Shown: piece by piece, positions 10,308 through 19,696 of the stretch | Layout: each line of letters starts with the position of its first letter | How positions within the stretch are numbered: the stretch's first letter is position 1 | Source: Xanthomonas hortorum | GTDB taxonomy: Bacteria > Pseudomonadota > Gammaproteobacteria > Xanthomonadales > Xanthomonadaceae | Direction: 5' to 3' (one strand) | Length of the DNA: 64,000 nt | Assembly: GCF_002940005.1 (NCBI RefSeq) | Contig: NZ_MDEF01000013.1 | Notes under the pieces: model-generated | Databases searched by the model: none | Seen by the model: only the letters and a program-made list of their open reading frames with translations | Told to the model about the DNA's origin: nothing | Position numbers and translations under genes: made by a program

Positions 10308-12047
10308 ATGAGCCCTCTTCCGTTACCGCCGCAGTCCGAGCGTCGCGCGCTGGCGATCGGCTGCGCCGTGTATGAAGCGTTCGAGGATTACCACGCGCGC
10401 TTTGCGCAGATTACCGCACGCGCCAAGCAGCGCTTCGAGACACGCGACTGGAACGGCGCGCGCGAGGATGCGGTGGCGCGTATTGCGCTCTACGATCACT
10501 ACATCAGCGAATGCATGCTGCGGCTGCGTGCGGTGCTGCTGGGGCAGGCGCACGATCGCGCGCTGTGGATGCGCGCACGCGAGCATTACGCCGCGCTGCT
10601 GACCGGGTTGATCGATCAGGAGCTGTACAAGACCTTTTACAACACCCTGACCCGGCGTTACTTCGGCACCCATGGTGTGGATGCGGAGATCGAATTCATC
10701 GCGCTGGATATCGAGCCGACCGATGCGATCACGCTGCCGGTTGCGCGGCATACCTACGCGGTCTCGCCCGGCCGGCTGACCGACATGCTGGTGCGCGTGC
10801 TGGGCGATTATGCCTTCGATGTACCGTACCTGCACCGCACCCGTTGCGCGGCGGCAATTGCAGTGCGGCTGCAGGACGATCTTGCGCATTGGGGCGAGCA
10901 TCCTGTGCGCAGTGTGGAACTGCTGGAGACCGTGTTCTACCGCGAACGTCGCGCCTATCTGATCGGGCGCGTGTTCGGCGAACATCGCTTTTCTCCCTGC
11001 GTGATCGCACTGGTCAATGATGGTGCCGGCCTGCGTGCCGAAGCGGTGCTGACCCGGCGCAGTGATGTCGCGCAATTGTTCAGTAACTCGCGCAGTTATT
11101 TCCAGGCCGATCTATCCACCGTCGGTGATGCAGTGGTGTTTCTGCGCAGCCTGCTGACGCACAAGCCCATCGACGAGTTGTACACGATGCTGGGGCGTGC
11201 CAAGCAGGGCAAGACCGAACGCTATCGCACATTTTTCAGCCATTTTCAGGCGCATCCTGCCGAGCAGTTGGTGCATGCCGATGGCACGCCGGGCATGGTC
11301 ATGGTGGTGTTTACGCTGCCCAGTTATCCGCTGGTGTTCAAGCTGATCCGCGACCGCTTTGCGTATCCAAAAACCATGAGCCGCGCGCAGGTGGAAGGCA
11401 AATACGAACTGGTGTTCCAGCTCGACCGCATCGGCCGCCTGCTCGACGCGCAGCCGTACCGCTTTCTGCGCTTTCCCAAGGCGCGTTTTTCACCGGCGTT
11501 GCTGGAAGAACTGCAGACTAGCTGCGCGATGAGCCTGAGCGAAGATGGCGCCGATGTGTTGATCGCGCTGTGCTACGTGCAGCGCCGGCTGCGCCCGCTC
11601 AATCTGTACCTGCGCGAACAACTGCCCGAGGCCGCGCATGCCGCAGCGCTGGACTACGGGCAGGCGATCAAGGACATGGCGCGCAACAACATCTTTCCCG
11701 GCGACATGCTGCTGAAAAACTTCGGCATCACCCGCCATCAGCGTGCGGTGTTCTACGACTACGACGAGCTGTGCCTGATCACCGAATGCACGTTCCGCGA
11801 TTGGCCCACGCCCACCAGTTACGAAGAACAAATGTCCGCCGAGCCCTGGTTTCATGTCGGCCCGCGCGATGTGTTTCCCGAGCGTTTCGCGCTGTTCATG
11901 GGCTTGCCGGCCTCGCAACTGGAAGCGGTCAAGCACACGCATCCGGAACTGTTCGAGCCGCAATGGTGGCGCGATCTGCAAGCGCGACTGCGCGAAGACG
12001 ATTATCCGGACACGCCGCCCTATGCGGACTCGCGAAAACTGGCCTGA
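10308..12047 (+). CDS. aceK: Isocitrate dehydrogenase kinase/phosphatase AceK
   Basis: 579-residue bifunctional enzyme. In E. coli it phosphorylates and dephosphorylates isocitrate dehydrogenase to switch carbon between the TCA cycle and the glyoxylate shunt. Length and sequence match the family throughout (YEAFEDYHARFAQITARAK near the N-terminus; FRDWPTPTSYEEQMSAEPW near the C-terminus; GKTERYRTFFSHF in the middle). The ATG at 10308 is taken rather than an upstream in-frame codon that lacks family sequence. No aceA or aceB is adjacent, unlike E. coli. The neighbouring ICDH is the monomeric class, so the true substrate here is an open question. Confidence 0.95.
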   Translation: MSPLPLPPQSERRALAIGCAVYEAFEDYHARFAQITARAKQRFETRDWNGAREDAVARIALYDHYISECMLRLRAVLLGQAHDRALWMRAREHYAALLTGLIDQELYKTFYNTLTRRYFGTHGVDAEIEFIALDIEPTDAITLPVARHTYAVSPGRLTDMLVRVLGDYAFDVPYLHRTRCAAAIAVRLQDDLAHWGEHPVRSVELLETVFYRERRAYLIGRVFGEHRFSPCVIALVNDGAGLRAEAVLTRRSDVAQLFSNSRSYFQADLSTVGDAVVFLRSLLTHKPIDELYTMLGRAKQGKTERYRTFFSHFQAHPAEQLVHADGTPGMVMVVFTLPSYPLVFKLIRDRFAYPKTMSRAQVEGKYELVFQLDRIGRLLDAQPYRFLRFPKARFSPALLEELQTSCAMSLSEDGADVLIALCYVQRRLRPLNLYLREQLPEAAHAAALDYGQAIKDMARNNIFPGDMLLKNFGITRHQRAVFYDYDELCLITECTFRDWPTPTSYEEQMSAEPWFHVGPRDVFPERFALFMGLPASQLEAVKHTHPELFEPQWWRDLQARLREDDYPDTPPYADSRKLA

Positions 12048-12108
12048 CGATTTACGCGTATGCACCAAGGCTGGTACAACGAAGATTCAATCACGATGGA
12101 GCGCGGTC

Positions 12109-12993
12109 ATGCAGTGGAAGCAACGCTTGGGCCTGGGGATTTTGTTGGCAATGGCGAGTATCAACGGCGTGCAGGCACGTCCCAGTGCCGCGCAGGTGCA
12201 GGCGCAGATGGAGGCCAGCATGAATGTCGCGGGCGAATTGACGCTGACCCCGGACGGCACCGTCACGGCGGTCACGCTCACCGACGAAGCGACCCTGCCG
12301 CCAGTGGTCCGCGACCGCGTCAAACAATCGATCGCCTCCTGGCGCTTCGACCCTGTCAAAGACGATGGAAGCGCATTGCCCGCGCAACTACCGATGAATC
12401 TGCTGCTGGTCGCCAAGCCGGGTGACAACAACACGTATGCGGTATCGATTCGCAGCGCGCATTTCGGCAGCCAGGAGCAAGGTGCCGCCAGCGTCGCTGC
12501 CAAGGACATGCCGCCACCGGCCTACCCTGAGCATGCGTTTCGAGAGGGTGCGACAGGGGTGGTGTATCTGCTGCTCAAGATCGGCCGCGATGGCAAGGTC
12601 GAGGATCTGGTCGCAGAGCAGGTCAACCTGACCACGCTGGCGCCGGAATCCAAGCGCCCGCGCTGGCGCAAGGCGTTTGCCGATGCCGCAATCGCCAAGG
12701 CGCAGCGCTGGACATTTGTGCCGCCAACGCAAGGTGCCGAGGCCGACGCGCCGTACTGGGTCATGCGGGTTCCGGTCACCTTCGACATCGAAACCTGGCC
12801 AGGCAATCTGACCGCTGCAAAGCAAGCCAAAAAGTGGCAATCCTATTTGCCGGGCCCGCGTCAGCCGGCGCCCTGGCACGAACAGCGCGGTGCGTCAGCA
12901 TCGACCGACAGTCCGGATGCGCTACCTGGAAGCGGATTGTTCTCGGCACGCGGAGTAGGTGTGCGCCTGGTGACACCGCTGCAAGGAAGTTAA
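12109..12993 (+). CDS. Periplasmic TonB C-terminal-domain protein
   Basis: 294-residue protein with an N-terminal signal sequence (about 1-23, LGLGILLAMASINGVQA). A central TonB_C-like fold follows, roughly residues 125-230: PPPAYPEHAFREGATGVVYL, KIGRDGKVEDL and AKAQRWTFVPP. It lacks the Pro-rich spacer of a classical TonB, so it is probably a periplasmic relative, not an energy transducer. GGAG lies 7 nt before the chosen ATG at 12109. It starts 61 nt after aceK and may share its transcript. Function unknown. Confidence 0.8.
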   Translation: MQWKQRLGLGILLAMASINGVQARPSAAQVQAQMEASMNVAGELTLTPDGTVTAVTLTDEATLPPVVRDRVKQSIASWRFDPVKDDGSALPAQLPMNLLLVAKPGDNNTYAVSIRSAHFGSQEQGAASVAAKDMPPPAYPEHAFREGATGVVYLLLKIGRDGKVEDLVAEQVNLTTLAPESKRPRWRKAFADAAIAKAQRWTFVPPTQGAEADAPYWVMRVPVTFDIETWPGNLTAAKQAKKWQSYLPGPRQPAPWHEQRGASASTDSPDALPGSGLFSARGVGVRLVTPLQGS

Positions 12994-13090
12994 GCGCAAC
13001 GCCAACATCAGAGCGGCTAGCAAACTACTTCATGCCGGTCTATTGCGGAGAAGACGATCTGGGCCTTCGCTGCGGGGCGGATTATCTGAT

Positions 13091-13130
13091 GCTTGGCGGC
13101 TTGGCGGCTTGGCGGCAGGGCGGCAGGGCG
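13091..13130. repeat. Tandem 8-mer array (3x GCTTGGCG, 2x GCAGGGCG)
   Basis: Five contiguous 8-base units in the 602-base gap between the TonB-C gene and rho: three GCTTGGCG followed by two GCAGGGCG. A simple microsatellite-like array with no open frame of interest. Confidence 0.85.
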
Positions 13131-13173
13131 GCTGATCTGCGATTTGGCTGCAGGGCCCTTGCCCACCCACCAT

Positions 13174-13241
13174 CGCGGGACACGCCGCAAGTACGTCCCT
13201 GTAGGCTCTTACGCGGCATCCATGCCGCGTAAGGTCCCGCG
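13174..13241 (+). repeat. Palindromic intergenic repeat, copy 1
   Basis: Begins GCGGGACACGCCG and ends GGTCCCGC, with an inner palindrome GCGGCATCCATGCCGC. A second copy lies inverted at 13413-13481. The ends (GCGGGAC / GTCCCGC) are complementary, so each copy can fold as one hairpin. The variable bases flanking the inner palindrome co-vary. Confidence 0.8.
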
Positions 13242-13412
13242 ACGCTGGGCGGGCAAGGACCAGTGGAGATGCTCGGTGTGCATAGTTGCAAGCACTACAT
13301 TACGTGCGTTGTTCGGATAACGGCGGTGCATTCGATCAGCTTCGCAATGCAATCAGCAGACAGCTTTCAACAAAGCAGCCAACTAACTTTCTGGTGCGGT
13401 GTCCTTACCGAT

Positions 13413-13481
13413 TGCGGGACCGTGTGGCGGCATGGATGCCGCCACCGAGCCTCCATGGACGGATTTACGGCGTGTCCCGCG
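13413..13481 (-). repeat. Palindromic intergenic repeat, copy 2 (inverted)
   Basis: Reverse complement of the same element as 13174-13241. The inner palindrome GGCGGCATGGATGCCGCC has arms that differ from copy 1 but remain complementary. Together the copies form a long imperfect inverted repeat of about 300 bases downstream of rho. Confidence 0.8.
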
Positions 13482-13544
13482 AGCGGTGAGGGCACCGCGC
13501 ACTCGGCCAACCAGGCTTGTGACTGCAAGCAATCGCGCACCCAC

Positions 13545-13573
13545 AAAAAAGCCCCGCAATGCGGGGCTTTTTC
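13545..13573 (-). terminator. Bidirectional terminator downstream of rho
   Basis: 7-bp GCCCCGC/GCGGGGC stem (13551-13557 with 13561-13567) with a 3-nt loop. An A-run on one side and a T-run on the other let it act on both strands. It lies 22 nt after the rho stop. Confidence 0.9.
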
Positions 13574-13595
13574 TTATCGAGAATGCCGATCGAAA

Positions 13596-15482
13596 TCAGC
13601 GCTTCATCGAACTGAAGAACTCGTCGTTGGACTTGGTGGTCTTCATCTTGTCCAGCAGGAATTCCATCGCTGCGATTTCGTCCATCGGGTGCAGCAGCTT
13701 GCGCAGAATCCAGATCTTCTGCAGCAGCTCCGGCTCGATCAACAGATCTTCGCGACGCGTACCCGAACGGTTGATGTCGATTGCCGGGTAAACGCGCTTT
13801 TCGGTGATGCGACGGTTCAAATGCACTTCGCTATTGCCGGTGCCCTTGAATTCTTCGTAGATCACCTCGTCCATCTTGCTGCCGGTCTCGACCAGCGCCG
13901 TGGCGATGATGGTCAGCGAGCCGCCTTCTTCGACATTACGGGCCGCGCCGAAGAAGCGCTTCGGGCGATGCAACGCGTTGGCGTCCACACCACCGGTGAG
14001 CACCTTGCCGGAGCTGGGCACCACGTTGTTGTAGGCGCGCGCCAGACGGGTGATCGAGTCGAGCAGGATCACCACGTCCTTCTTGTGCTCGACCAGGCGC
14101 TTGGCCCGCTCGATCACCATTTCGGCGACCTGCACGTGACGCGCAGCCGGCTCATCGAACGTGGAGGAGATGACCTCGCCGCGCACGGTGCGCTGCATTT
14201 CGGTCACTTCTTCCGGGCGCTCGTCGATCAGCAACACGATCATGTGCACTTCGGGATGATTGCTGGTGATGGCCGTGGCCACCTGCTGCATCATCATCGT
14301 CTTACCGGCCTTGGGCGGGGAGACGATCAGCGCACGCTGACCCTTACCCTGCGGCGCCATCAGATCCAGGATGCGGCCGGTGATGTCCTCGGTGGACCCA
14401 TCGCCACGCTCCAGACGGAAACGCCGGCGCGGGAACAGCGGGGTCAGGTTCTCGAACAGCACCTTGTTCTTGCTCGCTTCCAGCGGCTCGCCGTTGATGT
14501 TGTCGACGATCGACAGCGCGAAATAGCGTTCGCCGTCCTTCGGGAAGCGGATGCGGCCCGACAGATGGTCGCCGGTGCGCAGGTTGAAGCGGCGGATCTG
14601 GCTGGGCGAAATATACGTATCGTCCGGGCCGGCCAGGTAGCTGGCTTCGGCGGCACGCAGGAAACCGAAGCCGTCGGGCAGGATTTCCAGCACGCCGTCG
14701 GCGGCAACGCCTTCGCCGTGGCGGGTTAGCACCTTGAGCAGGGCGAAGATCACGTCCTGCTTGCGCGCACGCGCCACGCCTTCCTGGATGTTGAGCTGAT
14801 CGGCGATATCCAGCAGCTTCTGCGCCGGCATCCGCTTGAGATCGCTCAGCGAATACACCGGGAAGCCTTCCGGCACGGCCGGGTGCGGACGCGCGATGAA
14901 GGGCTCGTTGCTGCCATCGGACGAGGGCATGCCGCCACCGGTTTCATTACCGAACCGATCGCGCGGCCCACGGTCGCGGCGGTTGCGGAACCGGTCACGG
15001 CGATTGCCTTGCTGGTTCTGCCCCTGGCCCTGACCTTGCTGATTCTGGCCGGCGTTCTGGCCTTGGTCCTGACCTTGACCTTGACCTTGCGGCTGGCCCT
15101 GGTTCTGGCCTTGACCCCGGCTTTGCGCCTGATTCTGGTTCTGCTGGTTCTGCGCCTGGTTGAAGCGCTGCTGCTGCGACTGGCCACCCTCGCGGGATTC
15201 GCCATGGTTGTCGCCGCCCTGGTTGCCCTGACTGGCGCTGGGGGCGTTACCGGCATATGCGCCATCGCTGGACGTCTGCGCCGGTGCCGAATCGGCAGCG
15301 TGCGACGGTGCCTGCGGCGCGCGCGGAACATCAGGCGCGGGGCTGGCGGGCAAGGGCAGGTTGGGCTGTTGCGCGCCACCGTCGTCATTGGCAACGGCGG
15401 TCTTGCTCACGCGCGGCTTGCGCACGCGTTTCTCGACAGGAGCGTCGACGCTCCCGGTATCGGAAGAAGGATGATCGGACAA
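13596..15482 (-). CDS. rho: Transcription termination factor Rho with extended N-terminal region
   Basis: Hexameric RNA-dependent ATPase that ends transcription. 628 residues against about 419 in E. coli. The extra ~200 residues are N-terminal: a Pro/Ala-rich part, then a strongly Gln/Asn/Gly-rich stretch (about 90-160) and an Arg-rich RRDRFRNRRDRGPRDRF segment. The conserved part starts near residue 209 (YSLSDLKRMPAQKLLDIA), followed by the cold-shock RNA-binding domain (about 260-335) and the RecA-like ATPase with Walker A SPPKAGKT (388-395). It shares strand with trxA upstream, 220 nt away, and ends at a strong terminator. The insertion is disordered by composition; its role is unknown. 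Confidence 0.97.
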   Translation of the reverse strand: MSDHPSSDTGSVDAPVEKRVRKPRVSKTAVANDDGGAQQPNLPLPASPAPDVPRAPQAPSHAADSAPAQTSSDGAYAGNAPSASQGNQGGDNHGESREGGQSQQQRFNQAQNQQNQNQAQSRGQGQNQGQPQGQGQGQDQGQNAGQNQQGQGQGQNQQGNRRDRFRNRRDRGPRDRFGNETGGGMPSSDGSNEPFIARPHPAVPEGFPVYSLSDLKRMPAQKLLDIADQLNIQEGVARARKQDVIFALLKVLTRHGEGVAADGVLEILPDGFGFLRAAEASYLAGPDDTYISPSQIRRFNLRTGDHLSGRIRFPKDGERYFALSIVDNINGEPLEASKNKVLFENLTPLFPRRRFRLERGDGSTEDITGRILDLMAPQGKGQRALIVSPPKAGKTMMMQQVATAITSNHPEVHMIVLLIDERPEEVTEMQRTVRGEVISSTFDEPAARHVQVAEMVIERAKRLVEHKKDVVILLDSITRLARAYNNVVPSSGKVLTGGVDANALHRPKRFFGAARNVEEGGSLTIIATALVETGSKMDEVIYEEFKGTGNSEVHLNRRITEKRVYPAIDINRSGTRREDLLIEPELLQKIWILRKLLHPMDEIAAMEFLLDKMKTTKSNDEFFSSMKR

Positions 15483-15702
15483 GTGCTTGATTCCTCGCTA
15501 AGAGTGCGAGCGCCCGGCTGGGGGGCGAACTATGGTGATGGGAGTCTAGAGAGACGTTCTAGAGGGGTACAGCGGCGCACGAACGTGCTCCGGATCGACT
15601 GACACTATCACCGCTGCGCTCAACCGCGCAAGCGTCTGCCGGGGCAGGGTTTAACTGCTGGCGCAACATCGGGGGGCGCCCATCGCTGGGACGCCCGCTC
15701 GC

Positions 15703-16044
15703 TCAGGCGGCCGCGCCGCCCAGGGTCTTGTCGATCATCTGGGTGAGTTGGCCCTTGCCAACCGCCCCGATCTGGGTTGCCTGCACCTGCCCGTCCTTGA
15801 ACAGCAGCAGCATCGGGATCGACCGCACGTGGTACTTGTTGGCCAGGGCGCGGTTCTGGTCCACATTGACCTTGGCAACCTTCAGTCTGCCCTGGTATGT
15901 ATCGGCCAAATCGTCCAGTACCGGGGCGATCATCTTGCACGGGCCACACCATTCGGCCCAGAAATCCACCAGGACCGGTTCGCCGGATTGCAGTACAGCT
16001 GTATCGAAGTCGGCATCGCCGACATGTTGAACCTTGTCGCTCAC
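15703..16044 (-). CDS. trxA: Thioredoxin
   Basis: 113-residue general disulfide reductase of the cytoplasm. Active site WCGPC with Cys33 and Cys36; the cis-proline is in SIPMLLLF; the family core WAEWCGPCKMIAP is intact. The start is GTG at 16044 because AGGAG lies 7 nt upstream; an earlier in-frame ATG at 16065 has no such site and adds residues not typical of thioredoxin. A trxA-rho neighbourhood is common in gammaproteobacteria. It is divergent from rhlB with a ~200-base shared upstream region. Confidence 0.97.
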   Translation of the reverse strand: MSDKVQHVGDADFDTAVLQSGEPVLVDFWAEWCGPCKMIAPVLDDLADTYQGRLKVAKVNVDQNRALANKYHVRSIPMLLLFKDGQVQATQIGAVGKGQLTQMIDKTLGGAAA

Positions 16045-16242
16045 GTTGGGTCTCCTGGAAACCAAAACGGCCCGCCCGAACGGGCAGGCCGCTACATTGC
16101 GTTAAACTGGGGCATTGCGCGACTGAATCAAGTGTCAGTCCTGAAGCCGCGCTGTCCGCCACAACAGCCGCAGTTTGCGACGCTGTCGGCATCGATGCAA
16201 GCCGCGCCCGGGCTGCCCAGGGCGCCTCACGAAGACGGAATA

Positions 16243-17979
16243 ATGAGCGACAAACCGCTGACCGATTTGACCTTTTCCACGTTCGACCTGCATCCGGCGC
16301 TGATCGCCGGGCTGGAGAGCGCCGGGTTTACCCGCTGTACCCCGATCCAAGCACTGACCCTGCCGGTCGCGCTGCCAGGCGGCGATGTCGCCGGCCAGGC
16401 CCAGACCGGCACCGGCAAGACCCTGGCATTCCTGGTGACGGTGGTGAACCGCCTGCTGAACCGCCCGGCGCTGGCCGACCGCAAGCCGGAAGACCCGCGC
16501 GCGCTGATCCTGGCCCCGACCCGCGAGCTGGCGATCCAGATCCACAAGGATGCGGTCAAGTTCGGTGCCGACCTGGGCCTGCGCTTTGCGCTGGTCTACG
16601 GCGGGGTGGACTACGACAAGCAGCGCGAGCTGCTGCAGCAGGGAGTGGACGTGATCATCGCCACCCCGGGCCGGCTGATCGACTACGTCAAGCAGCACAA
16701 GGTGGTCTCGCTGCACGCCTGCGAAATCTGCGTGCTGGACGAAGCCGACCGCATGTTCGACCTGGGCTTCATCAAGGACATCCGCTTCCTGCTGCGGCGC
16801 ATGCCCGAGCGCGGCACCCGCCAGACCCTGCTGTTCTCGGCCACGCTCAGCCACCGCGTGCTCGAGCTCGCCTACGAGCACATGAACGAGCCGGAAAAGC
16901 TGGTGGTCGAGACCGAGACCATCACCGCCGCACGGGTGCGCCAGCGCATCTACTTCCCCTCCGACGAAGAGAAGCAGACGCTGCTGTTGGGCTTGCTGTC
17001 GCGTAGCGAAGGTGCGCGCACCATGGTGTTCGTCAACACCAAGGCGTTCGTCGAGCGCGTCGCGCGCACGCTGGAGCGTCATGGTTACCGGGTCGGTGTG
17101 TTGTCCGGCGATGTGCCGCAGAAGAAGCGCGAGTCGTTGCTCAACCGCTTCCAGAAGGGCCAGCTCGAGATCCTGGTCGCCACCGATGTGGCCGCGCGCG
17201 GCCTGCACATCGACGGCGTCAAGTACGTCTACAACTACGACCTGCCGTTCGATGCGGAAGACTATGTGCACCGCATCGGCCGTACCGCGCGTCTGGGCGA
17301 AGAAGGCGATGCGATCAGCTTCGCCTGCGAGCGCTATGCGATGAGTCTGCCGGACATCGAGGCCTACATCGCGCAGAAGATCCCGGTCGAGCCGGTGACC
17401 TCCGAACTACTGATCCCGTTGCCGCGTACCGCACGCGTGCCGGTGGAAGGCGAAGAGGTCGACGCCGACGCTGGCGACAGCGTGGGCACGATCTTCCGCG
17501 AGGCGCGCGAACAGCGTGCTGCCGAAGAACAGCGTCGTGGCGGTGGCCGCAGCGGCCCGGGTGGCGCCTCGCGCAGCGGCAGCAGCAGTGGTGGTGGCCG
17601 CCGTGATGGCGGCAGTGCCGATGCCAAGCCGCGTCCGCGCCGCAAGCCGCGTGTCGAAGGCGACGTTGCCGCCGGGACTGCAATCGTTGCAGCAGCTTCG
17701 GAAGCGCCCGTGGTCGCAGCAGCGGCTGCGCAAGCGCCGTCCACCAGCGTGGCCGATGCCGAGCGCGCACCGCGCAAGCGTCGTCGCCGCCGCAACGGTC
17801 GTCCGGTCGAAGGTGCCGAGCCAGCCGTGGCGTCCACACCGGTTGTTGCGCCGGCCGCACCGCGCAAGCCGACCCAGGTGGTCGCAAAGCCGGTGCGCAG
17901 TGCGACCAAGCCGTCGGGCAGCCCGTCGCTGCTGAGTCGTATCGGCCGCAGATTGCGTTCGCTGGTCTCCGGCAACTGA
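16243..17979 (+). CDS. rhlB: DEAD-box ATP-dependent RNA helicase RhlB
   Basis: 578-residue DEAD-box helicase that unwinds structured RNA; in E. coli RhlB is part of the RNA degradosome. Motifs are complete: AQTGTGKT (53-60), PTREL (about 93-97), DEAD (166-169), SAT (199-201) and HRIGRTAR (about 345). Downstream of the core a ~150-residue low-complexity tail holds Arg/Gly/Ser segments (RRGGGRSGPGGASRSG) and Ala/Arg/Lys-rich stretches, longer than in E. coli (~421 residues) and probably RNA-binding. The start at 16243 opens the family sequence SDKPLTDLTFSTFDLHPAL. Confidence 0.94.
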   Translation: MSDKPLTDLTFSTFDLHPALIAGLESAGFTRCTPIQALTLPVALPGGDVAGQAQTGTGKTLAFLVTVVNRLLNRPALADRKPEDPRALILAPTRELAIQIHKDAVKFGADLGLRFALVYGGVDYDKQRELLQQGVDVIIATPGRLIDYVKQHKVVSLHACEICVLDEADRMFDLGFIKDIRFLLRRMPERGTRQTLLFSATLSHRVLELAYEHMNEPEKLVVETETITAARVRQRIYFPSDEEKQTLLLGLLSRSEGARTMVFVNTKAFVERVARTLERHGYRVGVLSGDVPQKKRESLLNRFQKGQLEILVATDVAARGLHIDGVKYVYNYDLPFDAEDYVHRIGRTARLGEEGDAISFACERYAMSLPDIEAYIAQKIPVEPVTSELLIPLPRTARVPVEGEEVDADAGDSVGTIFREAREQRAAEEQRRGGGRSGPGGASRSGSSSGGGRRDGGSADAKPRPRRKPRVEGDVAAGTAIVAAASEAPVVAAAAAQAPSTSVADAERAPRKRRRRRNGRPVEGAEPAVASTPVVAPAAPRKPTQVVAKPVRSATKPSGSPSLLSRIGRRLRSLVSGN

Positions 17980-18054
17980 TCTGTTGCCGCTGCAATCGCA
18001 TCGCCGGGCTTCGGCGATGCGACGCAAGCGCTGGCGCTCCTGCATAATCGCTGG

Positions 18055-18741
18055 ATGACCGTTCTGCGTTTCGACAACGTCAGCAAGCACTACGCCGGTG
18101 GCCACCAGGCGCTGACCGATGTCAGCTTCGAAGTGGCCGATGGCGAGATGCTGTTCGTGACCGGCCACTCCGGCGCCGGCAAAAGTACCTTGCTCAAATT
18201 GATCCACCTCAGCGAGCGCCCGAGCCAGGGCGCGGTGCTGCTGGGTGAGCGCAACCTGCTCAAGGTGCGCGGCCGGCAGATTCCGCTGCATCGTCGCCAG
18301 GTGGGGGCGGTCTATCAGGACCATCGCCTGCTCACCGACCGCAGCATCGCCGAGAACGTGGCATTGCCATTGATCCTGCGTGGCACCCGCCGCGCCGAGA
18401 TCGGCAAGCGTGTGCGTTCGGCGCTGGAGCGGATCGGGTTGGCTCATCGCGAAAAGGCCTTGCCGTCGCAGTTGTCGGCCGGCGAGCAGCAGCGCGTGGG
18501 CATTGCGCGTGCCATTGTTGGCGAGCCGCGTTTGCTGGTGGCCGATGAGCCCACCGGCAATCTCGACCCGGCGCTGGCCGCCGAAATCATGCAGTTGTTC
18601 GCCGAGTTGCCGGCGCGCGGCACCAGCGTGCTGGTGGTCAGCCACGATCTGGCCCTGCTCAAGCAGATGCGCAAGCGCGTGCTGATCCTGGATCACGGCC
18701 GGCTGGTCGACGACATCTCGCCGCAGGATCTGGCCGAATGA
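18055..18741 (+). CDS. ftsE: Cell division ATP-binding protein FtsE
   Basis: ABC-type ATPase of the FtsEX complex, which acts at the division septum to control peptidoglycan hydrolases. 228 residues. Walker A GHSGAGKST (37-45), signature LSAGEQQR (140-147) and Walker B LLVADEPTGNLDP (160-172) are intact. The last four bases overlap the ftsX start (ATGA), so translation is probably coupled. Confidence 0.97.
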   Translation: MTVLRFDNVSKHYAGGHQALTDVSFEVADGEMLFVTGHSGAGKSTLLKLIHLSERPSQGAVLLGERNLLKVRGRQIPLHRRQVGAVYQDHRLLTDRSIAENVALPLILRGTRRAEIGKRVRSALERIGLAHREKALPSQLSAGEQQRVGIARAIVGEPRLLVADEPTGNLDPALAAEIMQLFAELPARGTSVLVVSHDLALLKQMRKRVLILDHGRLVDDISPQDLAE

Positions 18742-19688
18742 GCAAGCCCGCCAATACCGAAGCCGCCGCACCCTCGCGGTTCGGCGTGTGGATCGACCAC
18801 CATCTGCACAGCATCGCCTTCAGCCTGGGCCGCGCGATGCGCAAGCCGTGGGCCACCTTGCTGACCATCGTGGTGATGGCGCTGGCACTGGCCTTGCCGT
18901 TGGGGCTGTCGATCGCGCTGGATAACGTCAAGCTGCTGGCCGGCAGCGTGCAGCAATCGCGCGAGATCAATCTGTTTCTGAAGGTCGATATCGGCGCCGA
19001 TGCTGCACAGGCCCTGGCCGGCGAATTGCGTGCGCGCCCGGACGTCGCCCAGGTCACCCTGCGCACGCCCGCGCAGGGACTGACCGAGCTGCGCGAAAGC
19101 GCCAAGCTCAATGAGGCGATCGATGCGCTTGGCGACAACCCGCTCCCCACGCTGTTGATCGTCACCCCGACCGATGCGGCCGACGATGCGCAACTGGCTG
19201 GCGCGCTGCAGGCCTTGCCGCAGACCGACCAGGTGCAGCACGACGCGCTGTGGCGCAAACGCCTGGATGGCTGGCTGCGCTTTGGCGAGCGTCTGGTGCA
19301 GGTGCTCTCGGCGCTGCTCGGCATCGGCGCGGTGCTGGTGGTCGGCAACACCGTGCGGCTGGACATCCAGTCGCGGCGCGAAGAAATCGGCGTGCTGCAG
19401 TTGCTGGGCGCCAGTGATGGCTTCATCCGGCGCCCGTTTCTGTATCTGGGTGCGTGGTATGGGCTGGGTGCCGGCGCGGTTGCGCTCGCGCTGATCACAG
19501 CCTCCGGGCTGGCCTTGCAGGCACCGTTGGCGACATTGGCCGACAGCTATGGCAGTTCTTTTACCCTGCACGGGCTGGATCTGCTGCATTCTGCGATGGT
19601 GCTGGTCGGCACCCTGGTCCTGGGTTGGCTGGGCGCCTGGCTGGTGACCGGCCATTTCCTTCGCCAGACCCGTCCCACCGAGACCTGA
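18738..19688 (+). CDS. ftsX: Cell division permease FtsX
   Basis: 316-residue membrane partner of FtsE. Hydrophobic helices lie near residues 35-57, 192-214, 236-262 and 285-308. A large extracytoplasmic loop (about 60-185) between the first two is the segment that contacts the septal hydrolase machinery. The short cytoplasmic N-terminal segment before helix 1 fits the family. Start overlaps ftsE by four bases; a dual-receiver protein follows after 8 nt. Confidence 0.96.
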   Translation: MSKPANTEAAAPSRFGVWIDHHLHSIAFSLGRAMRKPWATLLTIVVMALALALPLGLSIALDNVKLLAGSVQQSREINLFLKVDIGADAAQALAGELRARPDVAQVTLRTPAQGLTELRESAKLNEAIDALGDNPLPTLLIVTPTDAADDAQLAGALQALPQTDQVQHDALWRKRLDGWLRFGERLVQVLSALLGIGAVLVVGNTVRLDIQSRREEIGVLQLLGASDGFIRRPFLYLGAWYGLGAGAVALALITASGLALQAPLATLADSYGSSFTLHGLDLLHSAMVLVGTLVLGWLGAWLVTGHFLRQTRPTET

Positions 19689-19696
19689 GGCCTGCC

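Noticed and set aside
13091..13130. CRISPR-like repeat array
   Set aside because: Units are 8 bases with no spacers; a simple tandem repeat.
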